From: Streptomyces sp. 1222.5
GTDB lineage: Bacteria; Actinomycetota; Actinomycetes; Streptomycetales; Streptomycetaceae
NCBI RefSeq assembly: GCF_900105245.1
Contig: NZ_FNSZ01000001.1
Location: 4,278,001-4,342,000, forward strand
Reading direction: 5' to 3'
Length of the DNA: 64,000 nt
In this document: piece after piece, positions 35,983 through 44,491 of the stretch
Layout of the letters: each line of letters starts with the position of its first letter
Numbering within the stretch: position 1 is the first letter of the stretch
Program-made: the position numbers and the translations under genes
The notes under the pieces: model-generated
What the model was told of the DNA's origin: nothing
Databases searched by the model: none
Seen by the model: only the letters and a program-made list of their open reading frames with translations

Positions 35983-37200
35983 CTAGGCTGGTGGATGCTC
36001 AACTAGTAGTGCGGCAACCTCCGGAACGTCGGCATAGCACTGCAGCCGGCTTAGGACGACACGCACCCGTTCCGACGTCCGCTCTGACGGTATGTCAGAT
36101 GATAGAGTAATAACCCGTTCCGCCACGGCTGCCGCTTCCTCAGGCTCGTTTGCATCGACCAGCGCCACGGCCAGCCAAGAGAGGTACAGGGCCATTTCGC
36201 GGGTATGAGTTGCGTCGTACTCGCTGAGCACTTGCTGAAGCAAGGGAACAGCCCGCAGAGGCCGGTGCAGCTCGGTGTAAACCCTGGACTCCATGACTCG
36301 CAGTTCGCCAGCGTCGACCCAGTACATGTAGGCCGGTGACTCGATTCCCTCGCTGTCCTCGCTGAGCGCCTGCCCCGCTTCCCCCAGGGCGCGCATTGCG
36401 GCTTGCCCATTCTCGATTCAGCCCGCTTTGGTGTAGGCCCATGCCACGCGATCGAGATACAGGGCGCGTGCCTTTGGCGGGGCCTCGCTGCCAGCCTCAT
36501 GCAGCGCCGCCTGCGCCAGCGTCAGCCCCTCGGTTTCCCGCCCTGTGTTGCTCATTTGGTAGGCCAGCGATCCGGTGATATTGCCCGCTAGCGTGTGGTC
36601 TTCCGCCTGCCTCGCTGCACTTATCCCCAACCTGTAGATGCGCTCTGCCTCGCTGCGCTGACCAGCGTCGCTAGCGATCCATCCGGCGATTTGCGCCAAC
36701 TCACCTATCTGACGCAGCAGTTGACGGCCAACTTCGCTTGTGTGGGTTCCCTGGCGGTACAGCCTTACGGCGGAACGCAGTTCGCGGAGCGCGGGCCGGA
36801 TTAGATCGCCCCCGGCTAGGACGTCGTCGGCGAGCCGTAGACCGTGCACGCGCTGCTGTAGGTCATCTACCTGGCCCATGCCGATACGGCGCCCTGTGGC
36901 TGCGCTGAGAGGTGCTAGCGGGTCTCCCTCGGGTAGGAAGTCCGCCAGGGTCGGCAAAGGCGGCTCAGCGGGCGCCTGTGGCTCTTTCAGAGCGTCCAGG
37001 GGCAAGCCCAGGGCAGCCGCGAGGAACGGCAGCCATTCGCGAGGCGTGCGTTTCCCTGTCTCCCACCGGCTGACTTCCTGCCGTCCTACCGGATCACCGA
37101 TTACCCCTGCCGCCCGGCAGACCTCACGCGCTAGTCGTGCCTGGCTCCACCCGCGCTGTTCCCGCTCTCGCCGGATGTTGGCCCCGATGCTGCTCCCCAT
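35983..37200 (-). pseudogene. XRE-family regulator with TPR-like region, interrupted by an in-frame TGA
   Basis: From ATG 37200: an HTH_3 domain (ANIRREREQRGWSQARLARE with EVSRWETGKRTP), then TPR-like helices (GQRSEAERIYRLGISAARQA, LAYQMSNTGRETEGLTLAQA). After WAYTKAG a TGA at 36418-36420 stops translation, yet the same frame continues IENGQAAMRALGEAGQALSE and VLSEYDATHTREMALYLSWL to 35983. No base is gained or lost, so this is a nonsense change, consistent with CGA to TGA. The N-terminal 260 residues could still bind DNA; an internal ATG at 36396 could restart the C-terminal part. Confidence 0.8.
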
Positions 37201-37299
37201 GCCCCAATTCTGGCCGACAGCCGGCCTACACGGGGCCGCTATTCGCTGAATCAACACCCGAGAGAGCCTGAGGGTCTTGGCCGAACGCGAGGGGATGAC

Positions 37300-37473
37300 A
37301 TGGCAGCGAGTGCAGCGCCCGAAGCGGACTACGTCACGTACGCGCCTGAGGGGTCGACGTGCGCTGAGTGCGACCAGCGGATTGAACGGCTTGAGCCAGT
37401 CCGGCGCTCCACCATCGAAAGGCAGTCCGGATCACCGGTCGCTGTTTACCGGCATTTCCGGTGCCCGCGATGA
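37300..37473 (+). CDS. Tiny Cys-containing protein
   Basis: 57 residues: MAASAAPEADYVTYAPEGST, then CAECDQRI and a final VYRHFRCPR, giving a CxxC...HxxC zinc-ribbon-like set. GAGGGG sits 6 bp before the ATG and its TGA overlaps the next ATG (ATGA). It is divergent from the XRE regulator. Proteins of this kind are common beside XRE/TPR regulators in Streptomyces; function unknown. Confidence 0.6.
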   Translation: MAASAAPEADYVTYAPEGSTCAECDQRIERLEPVRRSTIERQSGSPVAVYRHFRCPR

Positions 37474-37697
37474 CGTCCCCTGCAAAGCGCGCCAGCGCCC
37501 GCGTGAGCGCCTTACCCGACCCGAAACTAGTCAGCCTCATGGATGGGCCGTACGCGGACTCTCCCGAAGGCTGGTGGACCCAGTACGGCGGGGCCCTGGA
37601 CGTGCGGTCCGGAGTGATCCGCATTCCGCGCGGGAGACAACTTCCGGCATGCCGGTTTCCCTGCGCCACGTGTGAGCGGAGCGCGGATAGTGCCTAG
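37470..37697 (+). CDS. Small hypothetical protein with a TTA codon
   Basis: 75 residues from ATG 37470, overlapping the previous stop. MTSPAKRASARVSALPDPKL, then GPYADSPEGWWTQYGGALDV, ending CRFPCATCERSADSA (CxxxCxxC). Codon 15 is TTA (37512-37514), read only by the bldA tRNA in Streptomyces, so expression may be limited to late growth. No family name. Confidence 0.6.
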   Translation: MTSPAKRASARVSALPDPKLVSLMDGPYADSPEGWWTQYGGALDVRSGVIRIPRGRQLPACRFPCATCERSADSA

Positions 37698-38061
37698 CTT
37701 GATTCTCGATCTTCGGACGCCTCGCCCCGGCAGGGTGGACCCAGATTCCTGCGATGTGTGCGCGGCGCTGCGGGACAGCGTGAGGGAGGCCATTTCAACC
37801 GGCGCCCGGCAGGCTGCTGTGACAGTGGTCCGGGCCATGCACACGCACATGGTCCATGGGCATCCCGACGACCCCCGGAACGTGCGCTCCGCCCCCCCTA
37901 GCCCCGGCTCGCTGAGGACGGCCCTGGAAAGGCTCAGCGGGTCGGTGCGGCCCCGCCTGTGCGTCTGCCCCCGTGGCACATGGGCGGGGTCAACACGTCG
38001 TCACCGCTGGTGGGGGCTCTGCTGGACATTTGCGCAGGTCAAGCCCATGTGCCTGCCTTGA
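37672..38061 (+). CDS. Hypothetical protein at the right end of the element
   Basis: 129 residues from GTG 37672, or 123 from GTG 37690, both overlapping the end of the previous gene. PDSCDVCAALRDSVREAIST and VVRAMHTHMVHGHPDDPRN suggest a CxxC...H-type small module with helices; the last 35 residues (CPRGTWAGSTRRHRWWGLCW) look non-conserved and stop 8 bp before attR. In the excised circle this gene would read towards the integrase through attP. Confidence 0.5.
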   Translation: MSGARIVPSLILDLRTPRPGRVDPDSCDVCAALRDSVREAISTGARQAAVTVVRAMHTHMVHGHPDDPRNVRSAPPSPGSLRTALERLSGSVRPRLCVCPRGTWAGSTRRHRWWGLCWTFAQVKPMCLP

Positions 38062-38089
38062 CAGCCTCATTGATCTTCACTACGCTCAT
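38039..38089 (-). pseudogene. Displaced 5' end of the monooxygenase gene
   Basis: ATG 38089 encodes MSVVKIN from the chromosome (the last codon spans the junction), then reads into the element as EAVKAGTWA and stops at 38039. The native GGATGGAGG site precedes it. Together with 28065-28373 it reconstitutes the complete host gene, which is the direct evidence for the insertion. Confidence 0.9.
38070..38074. other. attR core of the serine-integrase element
   Basis: TTGAT, matching attL at 28372-28376. Left of it is element DNA, right of it the original 5' end of the monooxygenase gene on the minus strand. Confidence 0.85.
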
Positions 38090-38233
38090 GCCTCCATCCT
38101 GGCCCACCCGGCCGCCGTTCTCAGAAGAGCGTCGCCGCCCACCCGCCCCTGGGGGGCAGGGGTGTCGCCCGTTCTCGAACACGTGCATCATTGCGGGGTC
38201 GTGACGGCGGGGCGGGTGAGGTGGACGGTGCGG

Positions 38234-39520
38234 ATGCGGAGCGGCAGAGCGGGTGCGGCGGTCGCCGTCGGCTGTGTGATCGCGCTCGGCGCGTGCGGTC
38301 CGGGCGACGACAGCGGGACCGCCCGGCCCGCGGGGACGAGGATCGCCGACGCCCCCGCCCGGCTGCCCGTCCCGCACGGCAGGGGCAGCAAGGTCCGGGA
38401 CGACTTCAACGGCGACGGTCACCGCGACCTCGTCCTCGACGACCTGGTCAAGGCGCAGAGCCACGCCGACGACCCCGGCATCGGGATCGTCTACGGCGGC
38501 CCGCACGGACTCGCCCCTGGGGCACGGCAGTTGCTGAGCCCCGGCAAGTACGCCGCCCCCACCGAGGGCCGGCTGCCCGCCGCCTTCGACGCCGAGGAGA
38601 CCTGCGACCTCGACGGCGACGGCTTCACCGACCTCATCGTGTCGACCGACCCGCCGTACGACGGCCAGGGGCAGCCGCCGGTGCCGCTGCAGATCCTGTT
38701 CGGCTCCCCGTCCGGGCTCACCGGGCGCGGGGTGAAGCTCGCCGTCCCGGCCCGCGCCCGCTTCGGCAACGACTGGCCCGACCAGCCGGTGTGCGGCGAC
38801 TTCGACGGCGACGGCGGCATGGACCTGGTGCTGCACGCTTCCGCGGGACGGCTGTCGTACCTGCGCGGGCCCTTCAGCCGCGAGGGCGCCCCGCACGCGG
38901 CCGGCGCACCCCTGCCCGCCCCCGGCGAGGTGCCGGCCGGACCCGCCGTCGACGTGGACCGGGACGGGTACGACGACCTCGTCGTCCGCACCTCGGAGGG
39001 CCCCGGCACCGCCGCCGTGGTCCTCGGCGGCCCCACCGGGCCGGCCCGCACCGGCACCGTCCTGCCCTCGGGCGTCGACGTCGCCCTCGGCCGCTTCGGA
39101 CACGGCAGAGCGCTGGACGCGGCGGTCGGCGGCATGGCGGAAACGTCCCTGCGCTACGACCTCCCGCTCCCCGCCGCCCGCGCCTCGCTCCCCTCCCCGG
39201 GCTCGGTGCTCGACGCCGCCGACTTCGACGGCGACGGCCGCGACGAGCTCCTCACCAGCGGCTCCCGGCTGCGCGTCCTGCGCGCCGGTGCGGCGGGCCT
39301 GTCGGCACGGGACGCGGTCACCGTCCGGCCGGCCGCGGCCGGGACGACGCGTGTGCTCGCGGCCGGCGACTTCGACGGCGACGGGAAGGCCGACCTGGCG
39401 GTGCGGACGTACCAGGGCGAGACGAAGGACACGGTCGCCGTGTACCGGGGGTCGGCGAAGGGACTGCTCGAGACCCGGCCCGCGGTGCGCTTCTCGACCT
39501 CGGAGTTCCTCGCGCGGTAG
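38234..39520 (+). CDS. FG-GAP (integrin-like propeller) lipoprotein
   Basis: 428 residues from ATG 38234 (GAGGTGG upstream; GTG starts upstream are possible). MRSGRAGAAVAVGCVIALGA leads to a lipobox Cys (GACGPG). The body is a beta-propeller of FG-GAP/VCBS repeats, each with a Ca-binding loop: DDFNGDGHRDLVL, CDLDGDGFTDLIV, GDFDGDGGMDLVL, VDRDGYDDLVV, ADFDGDGRDELLT, GDFDGDGKADLAV. Extracellular and lipid-anchored; ligand unknown. Its promoter region is shared with the native start of the split monooxygenase gene. Confidence 0.85.
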   Translation: MRSGRAGAAVAVGCVIALGACGPGDDSGTARPAGTRIADAPARLPVPHGRGSKVRDDFNGDGHRDLVLDDLVKAQSHADDPGIGIVYGGPHGLAPGARQLLSPGKYAAPTEGRLPAAFDAEETCDLDGDGFTDLIVSTDPPYDGQGQPPVPLQILFGSPSGLTGRGVKLAVPARARFGNDWPDQPVCGDFDGDGGMDLVLHASAGRLSYLRGPFSREGAPHAAGAPLPAPGEVPAGPAVDVDRDGYDDLVVRTSEGPGTAAVVLGGPTGPARTGTVLPSGVDVALGRFGHGRALDAAVGGMAETSLRYDLPLPAARASLPSPGSVLDAADFDGDGRDELLTSGSRLRVLRAGAAGLSARDAVTVRPAAAGTTRVLAAGDFDGDGKADLAVRTYQGETKDTVAVYRGSAKGLLETRPAVRFSTSEFLAR

Positions 39521-39715
39521 CGGCTCGCCGCCTCCCGCCGTGGCGATCCGGAACTTCCTCGAACTCGCGTACAACCCTGACGCCCCGGCGCGGGTCTCTT
39601 GATCGCCGAACGCTCCGTGAACCGTGGGACAACCCACGACGAACCGGGAGCGTCCGCACCCCATCGACTGTGGATGCCCGCCAGGCATCCCCGCATGCCG
39701 CAGGAGACAACCCGC

Positions 39716-41197
39716 ATGCACAAGCCTCTGCGACTCGCCCTCGCGACGGCCACCGCCGCCGCTCTGACGGGCGGTCTGCTCACTTTCTCCGCCGTCACCG
39801 CCACCGCCGCCGACTCCTTCGATGTCGCCAAGGCCGACTTCAACGGCGACGGCGTCGGCGACGTCGCCACCTCGGCGCCGACCGCCTACGTCAGCGGACT
39901 CAAGAGCGCCGGCCAGGTCGTCGTCATGTACGGCACGTCCACCGGCCTCACCGGCGCCGCGCACACCACCCTCAGCCAGAACTCCGCGGGCGTCCCCGGC
40001 ACCGCCGAGGCCGGCGACGTGTTCGGCGGCGACCTGGCGTACGCCGACTTCAACGGGGACGGCTACGACGACCTCGCGGTCGGCAGCCCCGGCGAGAAGG
40101 TCGGCACCGACACCAACGGCGGCACCCTGGCCATCCTCTGGGGCTCCAAGGAGGGCCTGACCGGCAAGGGCGTCACCGTGTCCGACCCGGCCACGTCCTC
40201 CCACGACTTCTGGGGCCAGACCCTGGCCGCCGGCGACTTCGACGGCGACGGGAAGGCCGACCTGGCCGTCGGCAGCTCCAGCAGCACCCTCTACCTGTAC
40301 AAGGGCGGCTTCACCACCGCCGGCGGCTACGGCAGCCGGACCACCGTCAAGCCGCCGATCGACTCGGGCAACAACGACTACCCGTACGGCCCGCTGAACC
40401 TCACCGCCGGTGACGTCAACGGCGACGGCCGCACCGACCTCGTGGTCGACGGCTACGAGACGAAGACCCAGTACGGCTGGAACACCAACTACTGGCTGCC
40501 GGGCACCTCCAGCGGCCTGAGCGGCGCCTCCGCCAAGACGCTCAGGCCCGGCATCATCACCGCCATCGGCGACGTCAACGGCGACGGCTTCGGCGACATC
40601 GTCAGCGGCGCCGACTGGGACGCGAAGACCAGCGACGGCACCTCCATCCCGTACGCCTCCGACGGCGGCAAGGTGAACGTCACCTACGGCTCCGCGTCCG
40701 GCCCGGCCGCCACCACCGCCATCACCCAGAACACCGGCGGCGTGCCCGGCACCTCCGAGAAGGGCGACGCCTTCGGCTACGAGCTGGACCTCGGCGACGT
40801 CAACGGCGACGGCTACCAGGACCTCGTCGTCAGCAGCCCCCAGGAGAACGTCGGCACCGTGGTCGACGCCGGCAGCGTCACCGTCCTGTACGGTTCCGCC
40901 TCCGGCGTGAACACCGCCTCCGGCATGCAGTCCTTCGGCCAGAGCACCGCGGGCGTCCCCGGCACCGACGAGAAGTCCGACCGGTTCGGCTCCGAGGTCA
41001 AGCTCGACGACATCACCGGCGACGGCAAGGCCGACCTGGTGATCGGCTCGTACGAGAACAGCGGCGACGGCTCGCTCACCTACCTGCCCTCCACCGGACA
41101 GAAGATCACCACGACGGGCGCGCGCTCCATCGGCCCGTCCGCCCTGGGCGTCTCGACCACCGGCACCCCGCAGTTCGGCGTCGTCATGGCGGACTGA
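39716..41197 (+). CDS. Secreted FG-GAP repeat protein
   Basis: 493 residues from ATG 39716 with CAGGAGAC upstream. Signal peptide MHKPLRLALATATAAALTGG with a TATAADS cleavage area, no lipobox. Seven or so FG-GAP repeats (ADFNGDGVGDVAT, ADFNGDGYDDLAV, GDFDGDGKADLAV, GDVNGDGRTDLVV, GDVNGDGFGDIVS, GDVNGDGYQDLVV, DDITGDGKADLVI) fold as an integrin-alpha-type propeller with Ca loops. A paralog of the upstream gene; two dozen codons in GDFDGDGKADLAV regions are near identical. Confidence 0.88.
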   Translation: MHKPLRLALATATAAALTGGLLTFSAVTATAADSFDVAKADFNGDGVGDVATSAPTAYVSGLKSAGQVVVMYGTSTGLTGAAHTTLSQNSAGVPGTAEAGDVFGGDLAYADFNGDGYDDLAVGSPGEKVGTDTNGGTLAILWGSKEGLTGKGVTVSDPATSSHDFWGQTLAAGDFDGDGKADLAVGSSSSTLYLYKGGFTTAGGYGSRTTVKPPIDSGNNDYPYGPLNLTAGDVNGDGRTDLVVDGYETKTQYGWNTNYWLPGTSSGLSGASAKTLRPGIITAIGDVNGDGFGDIVSGADWDAKTSDGTSIPYASDGGKVNVTYGSASGPAATTAITQNTGGVPGTSEKGDAFGYELDLGDVNGDGYQDLVVSSPQENVGTVVDAGSVTVLYGSASGVNTASGMQSFGQSTAGVPGTDEKSDRFGSEVKLDDITGDGKADLVIGSYENSGDGSLTYLPSTGQKITTTGARSIGPSALGVSTTGTPQFGVVMAD

Positions 41198-41388
41198 GCC
41201 CCCACCGCCGTCCCGCGTCGACGCGGGCGGCACCCGGGAACCCCTCCCGGAAAACCCCGACGAACCCCGAGGGACCTGCGGCCGTACCGCTGACGATCCC
41301 TTAGGGGATGTCACAGGTCGGCCGCAAAGCCGGGCCCGGACACCCGGGTCCGGCACGTCGGTCTCCGGGACCAGGTACGTTCGAAGAC

Positions 41389-42333
41389 GTGGCTGGATTC
41401 AGGATCGGACGCGGGGGCCGGGACAACCGCACCCCCCAAGGACAGCAGGCGCCGCAGGGACCGTCGTACGGACAGGGGCGGCCCGGCGGCCCGTCGCGCG
41501 GGCGGCAGGGGCCGTCGTACGGGCAGCCCGCGGGCCCCTCGTACGGCTACCCGGCGGCACCGCAGCCGCCGTACCCGCAGCAGGGGCAGTCGTACGGCTA
41601 CCCGGGGCCGGCCGACGACGGCCCGGAGTACTTCGGCGACGGCGGCCACCCGGGCACGGGACCCGGCGGGCACGACCCGTACGCGGCGAACCATCCGGGC
41701 CACACCCAGGCGTTCTCGGTCGACGAGGCCGCCGGCTACACGCAGGGCTCGACCTACCACGCGGGCTCCGCCGCCCCCGCGGCACCGCTGGGCCCGCCGC
41801 TGCACTGGAAGGAACTGCTGAAGGGGATCGTCTTCTCCCCCGGCCCGACCTTCCTGCGCATGCGGGACTACACGATGTGGGCCCCCGCCCTCATCGTCAC
41901 CTTCCTGTACGGCCTGCTCGCCGTCTTCGGCTTCGACGGCGCCCGCAAGGACGCGATCGACGCGACGCTGTCCAACGCGGTGCCGATCGTCCTCGTGACC
42001 GCGGTCGTGATGGTGCTGGGCCTGTTCGTCCTCGGCGTGGTCACCCACACCCTGGCCCGCCAGCTCGGCGGTGACGGCGCCTGGCAGCCGACCGTGGGCC
42101 TGTCCATGCTGATCACGGCGCTCACGGACGCGCCCCGCCTGGTCATCGCCATGTTCTTCGGCGGCGACGCGGGCTTCGTCCAGCTGCTCGGCTGGGCCAC
42201 CTGGATCGGGGCGGGTGCCCTGCTGACCCTGATGGTCTCCCGCTCCCACGACCTGCCCTGGCCCAAGGCGCTGGGCGCGTCCGCGATCCAGTTGATCGCC
42301 CTGCTGTCGATCGTGAAGCTCGGCACGTTCTAG
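41389..42333 (+). CDS. Yip1-domain membrane protein
   Basis: 314 residues from GTG 41389. The first 150 residues are Gly/Pro/Gln/Tyr-rich and disordered, with repeats such as GPSYGQPAGPSYGYPAAPQP. The C-terminal half has five hydrophobic helices of the Yip1 type, introduced by LHWKELLKGIVFSPGPTFLR. Function in bacteria is not established. A stem-loop terminator follows. Confidence 0.78.
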   Translation: MAGFRIGRGGRDNRTPQGQQAPQGPSYGQGRPGGPSRGRQGPSYGQPAGPSYGYPAAPQPPYPQQGQSYGYPGPADDGPEYFGDGGHPGTGPGGHDPYAANHPGHTQAFSVDEAAGYTQGSTYHAGSAAPAAPLGPPLHWKELLKGIVFSPGPTFLRMRDYTMWAPALIVTFLYGLLAVFGFDGARKDAIDATLSNAVPIVLVTAVVMVLGLFVLGVVTHTLARQLGGDGAWQPTVGLSMLITALTDAPRLVIAMFFGGDAGFVQLLGWATWIGAGALLTLMVSRSHDLPWPKALGASAIQLIALLSIVKLGTF

Positions 42334-42388
42334 GGCGGCTCGGCGGTGGCGGTTCGGGACGAGGAGTACCGGCCGAAGAGAGCGTGAC

Positions 42389-42418
42389 AAGGCCCCCGGC
42401 ACTGCAGCCGGGGGCCTT
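42389..42418 (+). terminator. Intrinsic terminator after the Yip1 gene
   Basis: 12-bp stem AAGGCCCCCGGC with its complement, loop ACTGCA, followed by T residues: a classic factor-independent terminator. Confidence 0.85.
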
Positions 42419-42652
42419 TGCCGTGGGCCGGGCGGGATCCGGATCGGGCGTACGGGGCCCTTGTCAGATGGGCGTACGGCCCGTGTCCGCGCGGGCGGGA
42501 GATCCGCGGCGGCGCGGGCGGGGCGAGTCCGCGTCCACCGGGGCGAGGGCCGATCGGCCGACGGAACGGAGGCCGGGGCCGGACTACGTTCGGATCAGTG
42601 CACCGCCCGCCCCACCGACCGTTCCCGCCCCCGAGCCCGCCAGGAAGACCCC

Positions 42653-43948
42653 ATGCCGTCTGCGCTCTCCCCCTACCGGCGAATCTTCGACGCCCCCGGG
42701 AGCCTGGCCTTCTCCACCGCCGGGTTCATCGCGCGCCTGCCGAAGTCCATGCAGAGCGTCGGCGTCGTCGCCATGCTGGCCGCGGCCCACGGCCACTACG
42801 CCCTCGCCGGCGCGGTGGCGGCCACCATCGCGCTGTCGACCTCGGTCATCGGACCGCAGGTGAGCCGGCTCGTGGACCGGTTCGGACAGCGCCGGGTGAT
42901 GCTGACGGCGTCCGGCGTCACCGTCGTCGCGATGAGCACGCTGGTGCTCTGCGTCTACCTGGACGCCCCGGCCTGGACCCTGTTCCCGAGCGCCGCCGTC
43001 GCCGGGTGCATGCCCAGCATGAGCTCGCTGGTCCGCGCCCGCTGGGCCCACATCTACGGGGGCTCACCGATGCTGCACCCCGCCTACTCGTTCGAGTCGG
43101 TGCTGACCCAGATCAGCTTCATCGTCGGGCCGCCGCTCGCCGCGGCCCTGTCCACGACCCTCTTCCCCGAGGCCGGGCCGGCCCTGACCACGCTGCTCCT
43201 CGCCGTCGGGACCGTACTGCTCGCGGCCCAGCGCCGTACCGAGCCGCCGCTGCGCGCGCCCCGGCAGCGCAAGGAAGCCCTGGGTTCCGTGCTGCGCTGC
43301 CGCGGACTGGGGATCCTGGTCCTCACCTATGTGGGCGTGGGCGCGATCCTCGGCTCGCTCGAGGTGGTCACCGTCGCCTTCGCCGACCATCTGCACCACA
43401 AGGCGCTGTCCGGCGTGGTGCTGGGCGTGTACGCGCTCGGTTCGTGCATCGCCGGACTCGTCTTCGGCACGCTGACCCTGCGCGGCCCCCTGTCCCGGCG
43501 CTACCTCGCCGGGGTGGTGGTCATGGCGCTGAGCATGCTGCCGCTGCTGTTCGTGACGAACCTCGTGTTCCTGGCAGCGGCCCTGTTCGTCGCCGGGATG
43601 CTGCTCTCGCCGACCATGATCACCACGACGCTGCTGGTGCAGCGCATCGTCCCCGCCGCGCGGCTGACGGAGGGGATGACCTGGACCGTCACCGGACTCG
43701 CCGTCGGCGCGGCCTGCGGCTCCGCGATCGCCAGCGCGGTGGTGGAACGCTCCGGCGCCGCGGCCGGATACGGGGTGACCGTCATCGCGGCACTGCTCGC
43801 CGCGGCCACCGCCCTGAGCGGGGCCCGCAGGCTCCACCGGGCGCTCACGCAGGCGCGGACGGCACCCGCGGGCCCGGCTCAGCCGGCACCCCCGGTGCTC
43901 CGGCCGCAGGCGAACCGCGCCATGACGCCGGCGCAGTCACGTGGGTGA
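42653..43948 (+). CDS. MFS transporter
   Basis: 431 residues with about twelve membrane helices; AGGAAGA precedes the ATG. The MFS motif-A loop is recognisable between helices 2 and 3 (RLVDRFGQRRVMLTASG). Drug or metabolite export is likely; no substrate can be named. The 3' tail after the last helix is Pro/Ala-rich. Convergent with the phosphoribosyltransferase gene. Upstream 42419-42652 contains only the leader. Confidence 0.82.
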   Translation: MPSALSPYRRIFDAPGSLAFSTAGFIARLPKSMQSVGVVAMLAAAHGHYALAGAVAATIALSTSVIGPQVSRLVDRFGQRRVMLTASGVTVVAMSTLVLCVYLDAPAWTLFPSAAVAGCMPSMSSLVRARWAHIYGGSPMLHPAYSFESVLTQISFIVGPPLAAALSTTLFPEAGPALTTLLLAVGTVLLAAQRRTEPPLRAPRQRKEALGSVLRCRGLGILVLTYVGVGAILGSLEVVTVAFADHLHHKALSGVVLGVYALGSCIAGLVFGTLTLRGPLSRRYLAGVVVMALSMLPLLFVTNLVFLAAALFVAGMLLSPTMITTTLLVQRIVPAARLTEGMTWTVTGLAVGAACGSAIASAVVERSGAAAGYGVTVIAALLAAATALSGARRLHRALTQARTAPAGPAQPAPPVLRPQANRAMTPAQSRG

Positions 43949-43954
43949 GCGTCG

Positions 43955-43975
43955 CGTGGGCCCACCCGGCCCACG
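43955..43975. terminator. Short bidirectional hairpin
   Basis: A 7-bp stem CGTGGGC/GCCCACG with a 7-nt loop in the 32-bp gap between convergent genes. Confidence 0.5.
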
Positions 43976-43980
43976 GCGGA

Positions 43981-44478
43981 TCAGGCGTCGAGCACCTGTC
44001 CGGCGCGCTTCACCACGGGAGGCAGGACACTCCACGGGAAGTTGATCCACTCATCGGTGCGCTTCCAGACGTACTCGCACTTCACGAGGGAGTGGGACTT
44101 CTCGTAGATCACCGCGGAGCGGACCTCGGCGACGGTGTCGAGGCAGAAGTCGCGCACGAGCTTGAGCGTCCTGCCGGTGTCGGCGACGTCGTCGGTGATC
44201 AGCACCTTCTTGTCGGAGAAGTCGATCACGTTGGGGACGGGCGCCAGCATGACCGGCATCTCCAGCGTGGTGCCCACACCGGTGTAGAACTCGACGTTCA
44301 CGAGGTGGATGTTCTTGCAGTCCAGGGCGTACGCGAGCCCGCCCGCGACGAACACCCCGCCACGGGCGATGCTGAGCACGATGTCCGGCTCGTACCCGTC
44401 GTCGGCGATGGTCTGCGCCAGCTCGCGCACGGCGGTGCCGAACCGCTCGTACGTCAGGTTCTCCCGTACGTCACTCAT
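43981..44478 (-). CDS. Phosphoribosyltransferase (hypoxanthine/xanthine type)
   Basis: 165 residues. The PRPP-binding signature is VLITDDVADTGRTLK near residues 91-105; DIVLSIARGGVFVAGGLAYA forms the pyrophosphate loop region, and the C-terminal DEWINFPWSV matches the purine-salvage branch. It converts a purine base and PRPP to the nucleotide in the cytosol; base specificity is inferred. It lies 13 bp downstream of dcd on the same strand, suggesting a nucleotide-metabolism operon. Confidence 0.85.
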   Translation of the reverse strand: MSDVRENLTYERFGTAVRELAQTIADDGYEPDIVLSIARGGVFVAGGLAYALDCKNIHLVNVEFYTGVGTTLEMPVMLAPVPNVIDFSDKKVLITDDVADTGRTLKLVRDFCLDTVAEVRSAVIYEKSHSLVKCEYVWKRTDEWINFPWSVLPPVVKRAGQVLDA

Positions 44479-44491
44479 GTAGTCGTCGCCC

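Larger units (their letters stand above)
28372..38074. mobile_element. 9.7-kb serine-integrase integrative element
   Basis: Bounded by the 5-bp core TTGAT at each end and splitting the monooxygenase gene. Evidence of insertion: the two gene pieces are 9.7 kb apart but rejoin exactly; the integrase gene lies immediately inside the left boundary; and the interior is visibly less GC-rich (AT-rich stretches at 30170-30190, 31000-31070, 33540-33620 and 35220-35300) with many tiny genes unlike the flanks. Cargo: integrase, about eight small Cys-rich proteins, a 263-residue helical protein, a membrane-anchored protein, a secreted protein and a broken XRE regulator. No terminase, capsid, Rep or TraB-like gene was recognised, so mobility may depend on a helper or be lost. 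Confidence 0.9.

Noticed and set aside
28372..38074. Complete prophage or conjugative (AICE-type) element
   Set aside because: No terminase, portal, capsid, tail, lysis, replication initiator or TraB/FtsK-like gene is recognisable; only integration functions are clear.
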